Assembly (NCBI RefSeq): GCF_030813915.1
Contig: NZ_JAUSUJ010000040.1
Location: 1-35,884 of the forward strand
Source of the DNA: Rhodoplanes tepidamans
Lineage (GTDB): Bacteria; Pseudomonadota; Alphaproteobacteria; Rhizobiales; Xanthobacteraceae
Reading direction: 5' to 3'
DNA length: 35,884 bases
Each line of letters begins with the position of its first letter. The stretch's first letter is position 1. The notes beneath the pieces are model-generated. The model saw only the letters and a list, made by a program, of their open reading frames with translations. It made no database searches and was not told where the DNA came from. A program made the position numbers and the translations under genes. Positions 7,568 to 15,552 of this stretch are shown piece after piece.

Positions 7568-8563
7568 TCACGCCGCCGGCAGATGGCGGCGGTTGGCGGC
7601 CCGCATGAAGCGCTGCGCCAGGCCGGCGAGCGAGAACAGCGTGACCTTCGACTTGTCCCAGGTGCCGCGGCCGAGAATCTCGTCGGCCGCCATCAGGCCG
7701 CTCTCGACGGCCGGGCCGATGCCCTCGCCCAGATCCATGGTGGCGAGGCCGGCGGAGTCGCCGATCAGCAGGCAGTTGCCGGAGCGCACCGCGCCGTCGC
7801 GGGTGAACAGGTAATACGGGTGCCCGGTCTCCTGAAGGCCGTCCGCCGTCGCCGCGTCGAGCCGGCCTTCGGCCACGAGGTCGTCCAGGAAGGCGCGGAA
7901 ATGCTCGTGGATGTTGGCGCCGGACGTCCGCAGATACTTCGCCTTGGCGCCGAGGCCGATGTTCACGTGGCCGTCGCCCTTCGGTACCACCCAGGCGTAG
8001 CCGACCAGGCCGCGCTTGAAATAGAGCCGGCACGTGTCCTCGCGCGACGGATAGGCGAACTCCTTCTCCAGCGTGACGATCTGGCGCGACTTCGGGCGCT
8101 GGTTCGGAAACAGCGCGCGGCGCGCCGGGCACATGGTGCCGCCGGCGCCGATCAGCCAGCGACACGCATAGGTCTCGTCGATCACGAAGCGATCCCCGTC
8201 GCGCCGGATGGCGCGGACCTCGTGCTGGACCACCTCGGCACCGGACCGTGCCAGCAGCCACGCATCGAACTCGACCCGGCGGATGGAGAAGTTCTTCCCC
8301 GGCGTCGGGAACCAGCGCAGCCAGCCCGGCATCCCGCGCAGATGCGAGCGGATGTCGAGCGGCAGCATCGGGTGGGGATAGTCGCCGGGCGCGATCTCGA
8401 GGTCGCGCAGGACCTTCTCGGTGATCCAGCCGGCGCACAGCTTGAGGCGCGGGAAGCGGGCCTTGTCGAGCACCAGCACGTCGCGGCCGTGCTGCCGCAG
8501 GCGCCGGGCGCAGGTGCTGCCCGCGGGTCCGCCGCCGACCACGATGGTTTCGACCTCTCGCAT
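7568..8563 (-). CDS. Geranylgeranyl-reductase-family FAD-dependent oxidoreductase
   Basis: 331 residues. The N-terminal dinucleotide motif is VVGGGPAGSTCARRL (GxGxxG at 10-15), followed by LDKARFPRLKLCAGWI, the characteristic 'K/R-x-CGG' zone of geranylgeranyl reductase/COG0644 flavoproteins. Near residue 268 comes the second FAD motif GDSAGLATMDLGEGIGPAVESG, with the family's G-E-G-I. These enzymes reduce isoprenoid double bonds (chlorophyll or archaeal lipid side chains, menaquinone) or oxidise hydrophobic substrates. At 331 residues it is somewhat shorter than GGR enzymes (about 390-400). No bacteriochlorophyll genes are nearby, so ChlP identity is unlikely; a generic polyprenoid or halogenase-like flavoprotein role is possible. 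Confidence 0.8.
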   Translation of the reverse strand: MREVETIVVGGGPAGSTCARRLRQHGRDVLVLDKARFPRLKLCAGWITEKVLRDLEIAPGDYPHPMLPLDIRSHLRGMPGWLRWFPTPGKNFSIRRVEFDAWLLARSGAEVVQHEVRAIRRDGDRFVIDETYACRWLIGAGGTMCPARRALFPNQRPKSRQIVTLEKEFAYPSREDTCRLYFKRGLVGYAWVVPKGDGHVNIGLGAKAKYLRTSGANIHEHFRAFLDDLVAEGRLDAATADGLQETGHPYYLFTRDGAVRSGNCLLIGDSAGLATMDLGEGIGPAVESGLMAADEILGRGTWDKSKVTLFSLAGLAQRFMRAANRRHLPAA

Positions 8564-8614
8564 GGCGGGACCGATACGACGGCCGCCGCCCCCGGCGCAA
8601 GCCGGCGCGTCCGA

Positions 8615-8833
8615 TCAGGCCGTGAGGACCAGAGGCGCGGCCGGCGCCAGGGCACGGCCCGCCTCGAACGCCTCGCCGAGCAGGTAGGCGAAGCCGAGCA
8701 GCGCCAGGAATCCGAGGAAGAACAGCGCGAACAGCACCATCGAGACCCGCTTGGCGATGCGCGACACGTTGGTCAGTCCGATCGCGCCGGCGATCAGCGA
8801 CACGACCAGCAGCAGGATGGCGTATTTCAGCAT
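8615..8833 (-). CDS. DUF1328 (UPF0391) small membrane protein
   Basis: 72 residues; the start at 8833 is preceded on the minus strand by AGGAGA. Two hydrophobic helices (LKYAILLLVVSLIAGAIGL and VLFALFFLGFLALLGFAYLL) are joined by a short polar turn TNVSRIAKRVS, the standard DUF1328 layout. Family members are usually 53-60 residues; this one has an extra Ala-rich tail of about 15 residues. The family is often stress-induced in alphaproteobacteria, but its molecular function is unknown. It lies 51 bp upstream of the flavoprotein start on the same strand, so co-transcription is possible. Confidence 0.8.
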   Translation of the reverse strand: MLKYAILLLVVSLIAGAIGLTNVSRIAKRVSMVLFALFFLGFLALLGFAYLLGEAFEAGRALAPAAPLVLTA

Positions 8834-9033
8834 CTCGGGTCTCCTCTGACCCGGAATGAACGAGCCCGAGCGGCACCGGGTTCCGGCTCCCGGACTCTGG
8901 ACCGCCCTCGGCACCCGAGACCGCGCCGGGCCGACCTCGCCTAAAATAACTTCAATCAAGACGCCACACGAATTGATTGCATTATCGGACCATAGTACCA
9001 TTTGACTCAGTTCACGTGACCGAGAGGACGCTG
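8834..9033. promoter_or_regulatory. Divergent intergenic region
   Basis: The 200 bp between two divergent genes contain an AT-rich block (8941-9010) that contrasts with its GC-rich surroundings and must hold the promoters in both directions. I could not assign -35/-10 pairs with confidence. Confidence 0.35.
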
Positions 9034-9645
9034 GTGCCAGGCGGACGGGAGTTGCTGTGGGCAGGGGCCCTCGCGGCAGCCACGACCGGGGCGACGCTCC
9101 TCGCCGGCTGCGGGGCCCGCGACCGCTCCTACGTCCAGGCGCAGCCGTCCGAACACGCGGGAAGCTGGAAGATCGAGCACCGGATCGACCGCGTGACCGG
9201 CCGACGCGTGTCGTTCGCCGCGGTGATCACCTGGGCGACGAACACCAAGGCGGGCGGCGGCACCGCCGCGGCCGAGGTGGTCTGCTCGGGCACCCGGCTC
9301 CACGTGCAGTTCGAATTCGCTCATCGGGTCGGAGCCGAGCGGAACTCCAGCATCGCCTACCGGGTGGACGACCGCCCCGGCGACGAGGTCGAGGCGACCT
9401 TCGAGCAGGACCAACGGACCGTCTCCATCACGGATCCGGCCGCCGTCACAAAGTTCGTCGAGGAGGTCTCCGCCGGCAGCATGCTGCTGGTCCGCGCCTC
9501 GTCACCGTTCGCCGGCCGCACATTCGCCGAGTTTCGCATCGTCGGTGCAGCGGCGGCGTTCGCGCCCCTGCTCGAACGCTGCCCGCTGCCTTCGGCATCC
9601 CCCACCCGCACCAGCGCGGCGTCGGGCGCGTCGAAGGCGAAATAG
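9034..9645 (+). CDS. Putative lipoprotein, unrecognised
   Basis: 203 residues from the GTG at 9034, chosen because GAGAGGA lies 5 bp ahead. It gives a short lipoprotein leader: a hydrophobic stretch and lipobox LLAGC with Cys26. TTG at 8977 and GTG at 9016 are in-frame alternatives. The mature domain has alternating beta-like segments: AAVITWATNTK, RLHVQFEFAHRVG, SSIAYRVDDRPGDEVEATFEQD, then SMLLVRASSPFAGRTFAEFRIVGAAAAFAPLLERC. The 'YRVDD-P' and final 'aeFrivGa-aA...C' pattern is reminiscent of T6SS VasI-type or similar beta-sandwich periplasmic proteins, but I cannot confirm this and no T6SS genes are present. Function unknown. The Ser/Thr-rich tail is low complexity. Confidence 0.6.
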   Translation: MPGGRELLWAGALAAATTGATLLAGCGARDRSYVQAQPSEHAGSWKIEHRIDRVTGRRVSFAAVITWATNTKAGGGTAAAEVVCSGTRLHVQFEFAHRVGAERNSSIAYRVDDRPGDEVEATFEQDQRTVSITDPAAVTKFVEEVSAGSMLLVRASSPFAGRTFAEFRIVGAAAAFAPLLERCPLPSASPTRTSAASGASKAK

Positions 9646-9674
9646 GGGCCGCGCGGTCCGAGGGGGTCCTGCCG

Positions 9675-10148
9675 ATGGTGATGCTGGTCGCCCTGTCCAA
9701 CACTCACGTGCCGATCGTCGCGACGGCGCTGACGGCCGAGTTCCGGTCGGTGTTCCCGCGACATTTCCTCACCAGCGGCGACGACGGCAGCTTCGTCGCC
9801 GCCGGACCGCTGGACGGCCTGCAGGTGTTCGCCAAGTCGCTCGTGCCGGGGGCTTCGGGCTTCTTCATGGTGCAGAGCGTGCCGGGCCCCTACTCCGACG
9901 TCTCGAAAGCGCCCGGCCGGATCGGCGACCCGGCCATGCGCGAGCGCGCGCTGGCGCAGACCTGCTGGCTGTCGGTCGAGCTCGTCCACACCTGGGCGTC
10001 GCCCGAGGATGCCCGCCGCTTCATCGCCCGCACCATGGCGCGGCTGGCGCCGGACGACACGGCGGTGCTGCTGCGGCCGCCCGACGGCGCCGTCGCCTTC
10101 GACGCCGCGGTCCGGGCCCGGCTCGCGGCCGGCGAGACGGTCTGCTGA
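9675..10148 (+). CDS. Conserved-looking hypothetical protein
   Basis: 157 residues; ATG at 9675 (a second ATG lies at 9681), with a GGGGG run upstream as a weak Shine-Dalgarno. The frame is open much further upstream, but only because it lies antiphase to the lipoprotein gene. There is no signal peptide. The sequence has protein-like composition, with an N-terminal strand LVALSNTHVPIVATALTAEF, a central GFFMVQSVPGPYSDV segment, a helix rich in Ala/Arg (AMRERALAQTCWLSVELVHTW) and a C-terminal domain ending AGETVC. I do not recognise the family. It follows the lipoprotein gene by 29 bp and converges on the VOC gene. Confidence 0.55.
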   Translation: MVMLVALSNTHVPIVATALTAEFRSVFPRHFLTSGDDGSFVAAGPLDGLQVFAKSLVPGASGFFMVQSVPGPYSDVSKAPGRIGDPAMRERALAQTCWLSVELVHTWASPEDARRFIARTMARLAPDDTAVLLRPPDGAVAFDAAVRARLAAGETVC

Positions 10149-10163
10149 CGGAGGGGAGCCGGG

Positions 10164-10559
10164 TCAGGCGTAGACCGGGCTGCGCTCCAGCAGCTCGATC
10201 GAGATGTCCTCGGGCCCGCGGATGAAGCAGATGCGGATGCCGGGCCGGGGCGAGTGCGGCTCCTTGGTGAAGACGACGCCCTTGGCCTTCAGCTCGGCCG
10301 CGACCGCGTCGAGCCCCTCGACGAACAGGCCGAAATGATCGAGGCCGCGGCACGGCAGCGCCGGGGGCGGATTGACGCCGTCGCCGGCCGTCACCGGAGC
10401 GACGAAGATCCTCATGCCGCCGAGCTTCAGGTCGATGCGCGGCCTGCCCTGCTCGACGCTGCGCAGGACCTCGGCCCCGAGCGTGCGCTCGAACCACTGC
10501 GCCATCGCCTCGGGATCACCGGTGCGCAGGTGGATGTGGTCGAACACGAAGGCGGCCAT
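10164..10559 (-). CDS. VOC-superfamily (glyoxalase/extradiol dioxygenase fold) protein
   Basis: 131 residues. The start at 10559 gives MAAFVFDHIHLRTGDPEAMAQWFERTLGAEV, a textbook VOC opening, with GGAG ahead of it on the minus strand. The two beta-alpha-beta-beta-beta modules place metal ligands at His (DHIHL, first strand), His (LDHFGLFVE, second module) and Glu (DISIELLE, last strand), so a metal-dependent lyase, dioxygenase or epimerase is plausible. The glyoxalase I, fosfomycin-resistance and methylmalonyl-CoA-epimerase groups all share this layout, and the specificity is open. It is a single-gene unit lying 15 bp from the converging gene at 10148. Confidence 0.85.
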   Translation of the reverse strand: MAAFVFDHIHLRTGDPEAMAQWFERTLGAEVLRSVEQGRPRIDLKLGGMRIFVAPVTAGDGVNPPPALPCRGLDHFGLFVEGLDAVAAELKAKGVVFTKEPHSPRPGIRICFIRGPEDISIELLERSPVYA

Positions 10560-10648
10560 GGGGAGCTCCGGCGGCTGGGACGGGATGAATCGGCCGGCCA
10601 CATTACGGCGCTCGCGCCGCGCCGTCACCCGCACGGCCCGGGAGACGC

Positions 10649-11401
10649 TCAGGCGGCCTGGTCCGAGGACCCCGGCCAGGCGGCACCGTTCGCCGTGACC
10701 GCGACCCCGTCGCCGTCGTACACGAACTGCATCGTGACCGCGCGCTGCGCCTCCATCATCCGGGTGAAGCGCTCGATCACGTCGAGCGGATCGCCGGCGT
10801 TTCGATAGGAGTCCTCGGGCTCGGTGTGCTCGAGCGCGTAGGCCTGCGCCGTGATCGAATGGGCGATCCTGATCGAGCGGCGCAGCTCGGTGTCGCCCGC
10901 CAGCAGATCCGTGATCGCGTCGAGATCGTCACGATCGCCGGAGACATGGATGCCCGCGTCGTCGACCGAGATGGTGACGGCCGGATCGGCCGGCAGTCCC
11001 GCGGCCGTGAAGGCCGCCTCGATCTCGGCGGCGAGATCGGCCGTCAGGGTCGCGACGCCCTCGCGGGTCGGCGGCGCCAGGCGGCGCACGCGGCTCGGAT
11101 CGATCTGATAGGCGATCGTTCCGTCGCGGGTCACCACGACCGCGGACGACTCCCCGGCCCGGCCGGACGCGGCCCCCGTGGACGCGGAGCCCGTGGACGA
11201 GGAGCCGGCGGAGCGTCCGGCCTCGGCGGCCGCCTCGTCGGCGGCGAGCGCGGCCTCGAAGCTGTCGGCCGGGTCGACGCCCCCCGGGGTGTACGGGGAC
11301 GACGAGGACGACGACGAGGACGACGAGGACGGCGAGGACGGCGAGGACGGCGAGGACGGCGAGGACGGCGAGGACGAGGACGACGAGACGACGGCAACCA
11401 T
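10649..11401 (-). CDS. Hypothetical protein with N-terminal Ser/Pro repeat tract
   Basis: 250 residues; ATG at 11401 with TTGGAG nine bases ahead on the minus strand (a TTG five codons upstream is a weaker alternative). Residues 6-35 are a low-complexity run of Ser and Pro encoded by 9-bp and 3-bp tandem repeats. A Ser/Ala/Gly linker (about 55-85) follows. The C-terminal 150 residues look globular: IAYQIDPSRVRRLAPPTREGV, then VTISVDDAGIHVSGDRDDLDAITDLLAGD, and a helix-rich end. There is no signal peptide. The globular half is the evidence that the minus strand is the coding strand here. I do not recognise the family. Repeat-unit changes of 9 bp would lengthen or shorten the linker without shifting the frame. 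Confidence 0.6.
   Translation of the reverse strand: MVAVVSSSSSSPSSPSSPSSPSSPSSSSSSSSSSSPYTPGGVDPADSFEAALAADEAAAEAGRSAGSSSTGSASTGAASGRAGESSAVVVTRDGTIAYQIDPSRVRRLAPPTREGVATLTADLAAEIEAAFTAAGLPADPAVTISVDDAGIHVSGDRDDLDAITDLLAGDTELRRSIRIAHSITAQAYALEHTEPEDSYRNAGDPLDVIERFTRMMEAQRAVTMQFVYDGDGVAVTANGAAWPGSSDQAA
11300..11395. repeat. 9-bp minisatellite (GGCGAGGAC) with flanking GAC/GAG triplets
   Basis: Five perfect head-to-tail copies of GGCGAGGAC occupy 11331-11375, flanked on both sides by degenerate GACGAGGAC and GAC triplet units. All of it lies in the 5' part of the minus-strand gene and encodes its Ser-Ser-Pro tract. Confidence 0.9.
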
Positions 11402-11637
11402 GACGCGGCACTCCAAAGTCGACCTCCGATCAGCAACTCGCGTGCCTCTCCGGACCGCGAAAAAAGCCTTTCGCCACAGCAGGTCGCGCGAGGTCCGATG
11501 CCCTCCGCCGCAGGCAGGTTTTACCGCCCCGGCAAAGCCTGCCGACCACGTCGCCCCGATTCGCCAGCCGGGAGAATCATTTACGGTCGTGCCTTACGAT
11601 TCGAGTCGAGGCACGCTCACGGGGAGTCTTCCGGACC
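11402..11637. promoter_or_regulatory. Divergent intergenic region with small dyads
   Basis: This stretch separates the Ser/Pro-repeat gene and the HNH gene. It holds two small dyads: GCGAAA/TTTCGC (11457-11474) and GTGCCT/AGGCAC (11589-11614), the latter 24 bp before the HNH start. Promoter boxes could not be placed. Confidence 0.3.
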
Positions 11638-12384
11638 ATGGCGACGGCGTCGGCCTGGCGCGACGAACGGAACCGGCGCTCGCTCGCCCGGCTGCGCAAG
11701 GCGCTGCCCGAGATTTTTCCCGCGCCGGTGCTCGACCGGGCGCTGTCCCGTCCGCTGATCCCGCCGCTGCCGCGCATGGCGATCGACGGCTACTGGCGGG
11801 CGCATCCGTTGCGCGCCGACCGGCTCGCCCGGGCCCTCGCGGCGGCGAGCGGCGCGCCGGACGGCTGGACCTGGCGGATCGCCGAGACGGGCACGAAGCG
11901 CCCCGACCGTATGCGTGGCCTGCCGGCGAGCTTCCGCACGCCGCCGGCGCCGTATCGCGAGCCCGCCTTCGCGCCGGGCGGCGGGCGCTGCTGCGTCTGC
12001 GGCCAGCCGGTCTACCGCTTCGGCTGGCATGTCGACCTGTGGGACCGCGGCCCCAACCGCAACGCCGAATGGCACGCCGCCTGCGTGGTCGCCTGGCAGT
12101 TCTGGACGGCACCGACCGAGCACGTGGCGCTCCTGCGCAAGCTGCAGCAGCGGCGCTGCGCGGCGCGCGGCAAGCGGCTGTGGCGGACCGCCGAGATCGA
12201 TCACCGGGTGCCGCTGTTCGAGGTGTGGCGCGACCGCCGCGACACGCCGTGGCCGGCTCTCCTCGCCTATTGGGGCCTGCCGAACCTGCAGGTGATCAAC
12301 CGCGACGTCCATGTGGAGAAATGCGCCGACGAGGCGCGCGTCCGCTCGGCGCGGCGCCGCGACGGGGCGGCGCTCACGCGGTGA
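11638..12384 (+). CDS. HNH-type nuclease-like protein with zinc-binding site
   Basis: 248 residues, ATG at 11638 behind GGGGAG. The N-terminal 100 residues are basic and unrecognised. A zinc-finger-like site follows: C118-x2-C121 (CCVCGQP), then WHAAC (H146, C149). The HNH core follows: AEIDHRVPLFEV (D188, H189), GLPNLQVINRDVH (N216, H225) and VEKC (C229). The order DH...N...H is the beta-beta-alpha-metal catalytic signature, so nuclease activity is likely. The insert between the zinc residues and the D-H pair is longer than in small phage HNH enzymes. No methyltransferase, terminase or toxin-immunity partner is adjacent, so it may be a stand-alone DNA-processing enzyme. It overlaps the 3' end of the converging cyclase gene by 11 bp. 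Confidence 0.75.
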   Translation: MATASAWRDERNRRSLARLRKALPEIFPAPVLDRALSRPLIPPLPRMAIDGYWRAHPLRADRLARALAAASGAPDGWTWRIAETGTKRPDRMRGLPASFRTPPAPYREPAFAPGGGRCCVCGQPVYRFGWHVDLWDRGPNRNAEWHAACVVAWQFWTAPTEHVALLRKLQQRRCAARGKRLWRTAEIDHRVPLFEVWRDRRDTPWPALLAYWGLPNLQVINRDVHVEKCADEARVRSARRRDGAALTR

Positions 12385-14170
12385 GCGGCATGCCGTCGTC
12401 GCGTCGCCCCGGACCGTGCACCACGACGGTGTCGCGGCCGGCGTGCTTGGCGGAATAGAGCGCCGCATCGGCGCGGGCCAGCGCCGCGTCGAGCGGCTCG
12501 CCGACCGCGAGCCGGCAGCCGCCGACGCTGATCGACACCCGCACCGCGGCGCCGTCGTCCACCGCCACCGGCGTGCCGCCGATCGCCACCAGCAGCATCT
12601 CGCCGAGCCGCTGCAGCGCCGCCTCGGACGGCTCGCGCGCCACGACGATGAACTCGTCGCCGCCCCACCGGCCGTAGACGTCACCGGGCCGCAGCACCGC
12701 CCGCAGCCGGTTCGCGGCCTCGGAGAGGACGCGGTCGCCGCCGTGATGGCCGTGCGCGTCGTTGATGGTCTTGAACAGGTCGAAGTCGATCAGCAGCAGG
12801 CCCAGCGGCACGCCGTCGCGGGCCGCGGCGGCGCGGCGCTCGTCGAGGGCGGCGAGCACGCCGCGCCGATTGTAGATGCCGGTGAGCGGATCGACATGGG
12901 CGAGCCGGCGCAGCTGCACGGTGCGCTCCGCCACCGCCGCCTCGAGCTTGCCGGTGTGATCGCCGACCCTGGCCGCCATGCGGGCGAAGGCGCGCGACAG
13001 GCGGCCGATCTCGTCGCGGCCGCGGTCGACCGACGCGGCGAAGTCGCCCGCCTCCATGCGCCGGATCGCCACCTCGAGCTTCGCCAGCCGGTCGAGCACG
13101 ACGCGGCGGAAGAACAGCATCATCAGGGCGACCGCGGCGGCCGCGATCAGTGCCAGCAGAGCCGCGATCGGTGCGAACATGCTGCGGTCGATGATCGCGT
13201 CGATGTCCATCAGGGTCACGTTGAACCAGCCGACCCGGTCGAGATAGCCGACGCCGACCAGATAGTCGGCGCCGCCGATCCGGATGAAGCGCGACTCGGC
13301 GCCCTCCTGCCCGTCGGCGAGCCGCCTGAGAACCGCGGCGAGCGCGGCGCGCTCGTCCTCGCGGTCGATCAGGGCGTAGATGGTCTTCTTCGCCTTGGTG
13401 TCCTTGGTCAGGCTGTGGAAGTCGACCATGCGGGGATCGCGATGCGCCTGGATGGCGCCGGCGCGATCGACGAACATGCTCTGCACGCCGACCTGCGGAA
13501 TGTCGACCACCTCGCGGATGAAGGCGGTGAGGTCGACCCCGGTGCCGATGACCCCGAGCATGCGGCCGTCCGCGGCGATCACGCAGTTGATCCACACCTT
13601 GGTGACGGCGAGATTGTCGTCGCGGTCGACATTGAGGCGGCAGCCCGGCCCCTCGCCCAGCGTCGTGAAGTACCAGCCGTCGCGCGGATTGTCGCGGCTC
13701 ACCGTATAGCGGAGCTGATCGCCCGTGTAGGATCCGTCGCGATCGTTGAAGTAGTAGTTGCCGGAGGCGTGCACCACGAAGAAATAGCTGTGGTCCTGGA
13801 ACGACTGCCGGTAGCGCTCGAGCTCGGCGAGACCGCGGACCCGCTTCTCGGGCGAGGCCTCGTCGGCGGCCCATTCGGTCACGGCCGGCGAGCGGGTCAG
13901 CGTCTCGGCCAGCGACACCTCGCGCATCAGCGCCTCGAGGCCGCGATAGCGATCGAACAGCACCTGCTTCTCGGCGAACAGCGTGCCGAGCTTCACCACC
14001 GTGCTGCGGACGATCCACTCGAAGGCCACATAGGCCGGCAGCGAGACCGCGACGAAGACCGCGAGGGTCACGAGCAGCAGGCGCATCTGGAGCGACGCCC
14101 TCAGGCGCGTCCGGAGCGTGCGCAGCAGCGCCGTGATGTCCCGCCGCATCGAATCGTCGTCCCCGATCAT
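12374..14170 (-). CDS. Membrane-anchored diguanylate cyclase (Cache-HAMP-GGDEF)
   Basis: 598 residues. Membrane helix 1 (about 30-50) and helix 2 (332-354) enclose a periplasmic sensor of some 280 residues that looks like a double-Cache domain (YFFVVHASGNYYFND, then DGRMLGVIGTGVDL). A HAMP linker (about 355-405), a short coiled coil and the GGDEF domain follow. The catalytic loop RWGGDEF is intact (GGDEF 503-507), as are the substrate-site segment LIDFDLFKTINDAHGH and the inhibitory I-site RPGD (494-497), exactly five residues upstream. It should synthesise c-di-GMP in response to an extracellular ligand, with product feedback. There is no EAL domain. A shorter start at 14149 (MRRDITALL) is possible. 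The sensor's ligand is unknown; Cache domains commonly bind amino or carboxylic acids. Confidence 0.9.
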   Translation of the reverse strand: MIGDDDSMRRDITALLRTLRTRLRASLQMRLLLVTLAVFVAVSLPAYVAFEWIVRSTVVKLGTLFAEKQVLFDRYRGLEALMREVSLAETLTRSPAVTEWAADEASPEKRVRGLAELERYRQSFQDHSYFFVVHASGNYYFNDRDGSYTGDQLRYTVSRDNPRDGWYFTTLGEGPGCRLNVDRDDNLAVTKVWINCVIAADGRMLGVIGTGVDLTAFIREVVDIPQVGVQSMFVDRAGAIQAHRDPRMVDFHSLTKDTKAKKTIYALIDREDERAALAAVLRRLADGQEGAESRFIRIGGADYLVGVGYLDRVGWFNVTLMDIDAIIDRSMFAPIAALLALIAAAAVALMMLFFRRVVLDRLAKLEVAIRRMEAGDFAASVDRGRDEIGRLSRAFARMAARVGDHTGKLEAAVAERTVQLRRLAHVDPLTGIYNRRGVLAALDERRAAAARDGVPLGLLLIDFDLFKTINDAHGHHGGDRVLSEAANRLRAVLRPGDVYGRWGGDEFIVVAREPSEAALQRLGEMLLVAIGGTPVAVDDGAAVRVSISVGGCRLAVGEPLDAALARADAALYSAKHAGRDTVVVHGPGRRDDGMPLTA

Positions 14171-14355
14171 CGCGAAAGCGGACCGTCGGTCGGCTCCCCG
14201 GCCGTCCGAAGTCCCGATTGTGCCTTTCCGTATAGCAATTCGGCCACCGAGTAATTAACGCGCTTCGCCCGGCATGTTAAAAGCCCCTCGATCCGCAAGC
14301 GGCCCGTGTGGGCGGCTTCGCGGCCAGCATTCCGAGCAAGCGAGCCGCATCGACC
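14171..14355. promoter_or_regulatory. Divergent intergenic region between cyclase and helicase genes
   Basis: An AT-rich core (14225-14285) lies between the divergent starts. On the minus strand TTGCTATACGG gives a plausible -10 (TATACG) for the cyclase gene, with a weak TTAATT 18 bp upstream. Nothing firm can be placed for the helicase. Confidence 0.3.
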
Positions 14356-15474
14356 ATGCCCGTCTTCACGCCGCACCAGAACGAGGCCTTGTCGGCTGTC
14401 GCGCGCTGGCTGGACGACCGGCCCGGCTCGCGCGGCACGCCGCCGGTCTTCCGCCTGTTCGGCTACGCCGGCACCGGCAAGACGACGCTGGCCCGCCATC
14501 TCGCCGAGGGCGTCGACGGGGAGGTGAAGTTCGCCGCCTTCACGGGCAAGGCCGCCCAGGTGATGCGTTCCAAAGGATGCCATGGCGCGTCGACCATCCA
14601 CAGCCTGATCTACCGGCCGATCGAGACCGAGACGGAGCAGCCGAGCTTCACGCTGTGGGACGACGCGCCGGCCTCGAAGGCGAAGCTGATCGTCGTCGAC
14701 GAGTGCTCGATGGTCGACGCCGAGCTCGGCCGCGACCTGATGTCGTTCGGCGTACCGATCCTGGTGCTCGGCGATCCGGCCCAGCTCCCGCCCATCCAGG
14801 GCGGCGGCTTCTTCACCGAGCACGCGCCCGACGCGATGCTGACCGAGGTGCACCGGCAGGCCCAGGACGACCCGATCGTCCGGCTCTCCATGCAGGTGCG
14901 CGAGGGCGGGCGCCTGACGCCCGGGGAGTACGGGGCGAGCCAGGTGGTGCGGCGCAGCGAGCTCGATCCGGCCCGCGTGCTCGACGCCGACCAGGTGCTG
15001 GTCGGCCGCAACGCGACGCGGCGCGCCTACAACGCGCGGCTGCGCGAGCGGCGCGGGCTGGCCGAGCCGCTGCCGGTCGCCGGCGACAAGCTGGTGTGCC
15101 TCAGGAACAACCGCCGCAAGGGCCTGTTCAACGGCGGCCTGTGGACCGTGAAGGAGCGCGCCACCGGCCGCTCCAAGGTGCTCGTCACGATGCGGATCGC
15201 ACCCGACGAGGAGGTGTCGACCGCCAGCAAGCTCGTGAAGGTGACGGTGCGGTCCGAGTGCTTCCTCGGCAGCATCGAGGAGATCGATTGGGCCCAGCGC
15301 AAGGTCTACGACGAGTTCGACTACGGCTACGTCCTCACCGTGCACAAGGCGCAAGGCTCGCAGTGGGACGACGTCGTGCTGTTCGACGAGAGCTTCGCGT
15401 TCCAGGAGACGCGCGAGCGCTGGCTCTACACCGGCATCACGCGGGCGGCCAAGCAGCTCACCGTGGTGGTGTGA
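14356..15474 (+). CDS. RecD/Dda-like superfamily 1 DNA helicase
   Basis: 372 residues from the ATG at 14356; a GTG at 14308 would add 16 residues without family support, and neither has a strong Shine-Dalgarno. SF1B motifs are in order: Q-motif region TPHQNEALSAV, Walker A FGYAGTGKTTL (36-44), TGKAAQVMRSKG (Ia), Walker B VVDECSMVD (about 113-121), GDPAQLPPI (III), and near the C-terminus YVLTVHKAQGSQWDDVVLF (V) with RWLYTGITRA (VI). This is the AAA_30/UvrD_C_2 arrangement of RecD2 and phage T4 Dda (5'-3' helicases). At 372 residues it is compact, lacking the N-terminal domains of RecD2, and closer to Dda in size. Roles in replication-fork or recombination repair are inferred. Confidence 0.85.
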   Translation: MPVFTPHQNEALSAVARWLDDRPGSRGTPPVFRLFGYAGTGKTTLARHLAEGVDGEVKFAAFTGKAAQVMRSKGCHGASTIHSLIYRPIETETEQPSFTLWDDAPASKAKLIVVDECSMVDAELGRDLMSFGVPILVLGDPAQLPPIQGGGFFTEHAPDAMLTEVHRQAQDDPIVRLSMQVREGGRLTPGEYGASQVVRRSELDPARVLDADQVLVGRNATRRAYNARLRERRGLAEPLPVAGDKLVCLRNNRRKGLFNGGLWTVKERATGRSKVLVTMRIAPDEEVSTASKLVKVTVRSECFLGSIEEIDWAQRKVYDEFDYGYVLTVHKAQGSQWDDVVLFDESFAFQETRERWLYTGITRAAKQLTVVV

Positions 15475-15552
15475 TCGAACCGCGGAACCTCGCATCGGGC
15501 TGCGGCATTGGGGTGCGGGCGCCCGCGCGGCGCCGGTTCCGGGAGACGACCC

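Noticed and set aside
7568-8563. ChlP/BchP geranylgeranyl reductase of photosynthesis
   Set aside because: No bacteriochlorophyll or carotenoid genes in the window and the protein is shorter than ChlP; only the broader flavoprotein family is supported.
11300-11395. CRISPR-like array
   Set aside because: Units are 9 bp, contiguous and lack spacers; it is a minisatellite within a gene.
11178-12458. Plus-strand open frame with an Asp/Glu-rich repeat
   Set aside because: It runs out of frame through the HNH gene, and the globular, well-initiated protein is on the minus strand; the acidic tract is the reverse reading of the Ser/Pro repeat.
11638-15474. HNH protein plus RecD-like helicase as an anti-phage defence system
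   Set aside because: They are separated by an antisense diguanylate cyclase gene, have different promoters, and both families are common outside defence.
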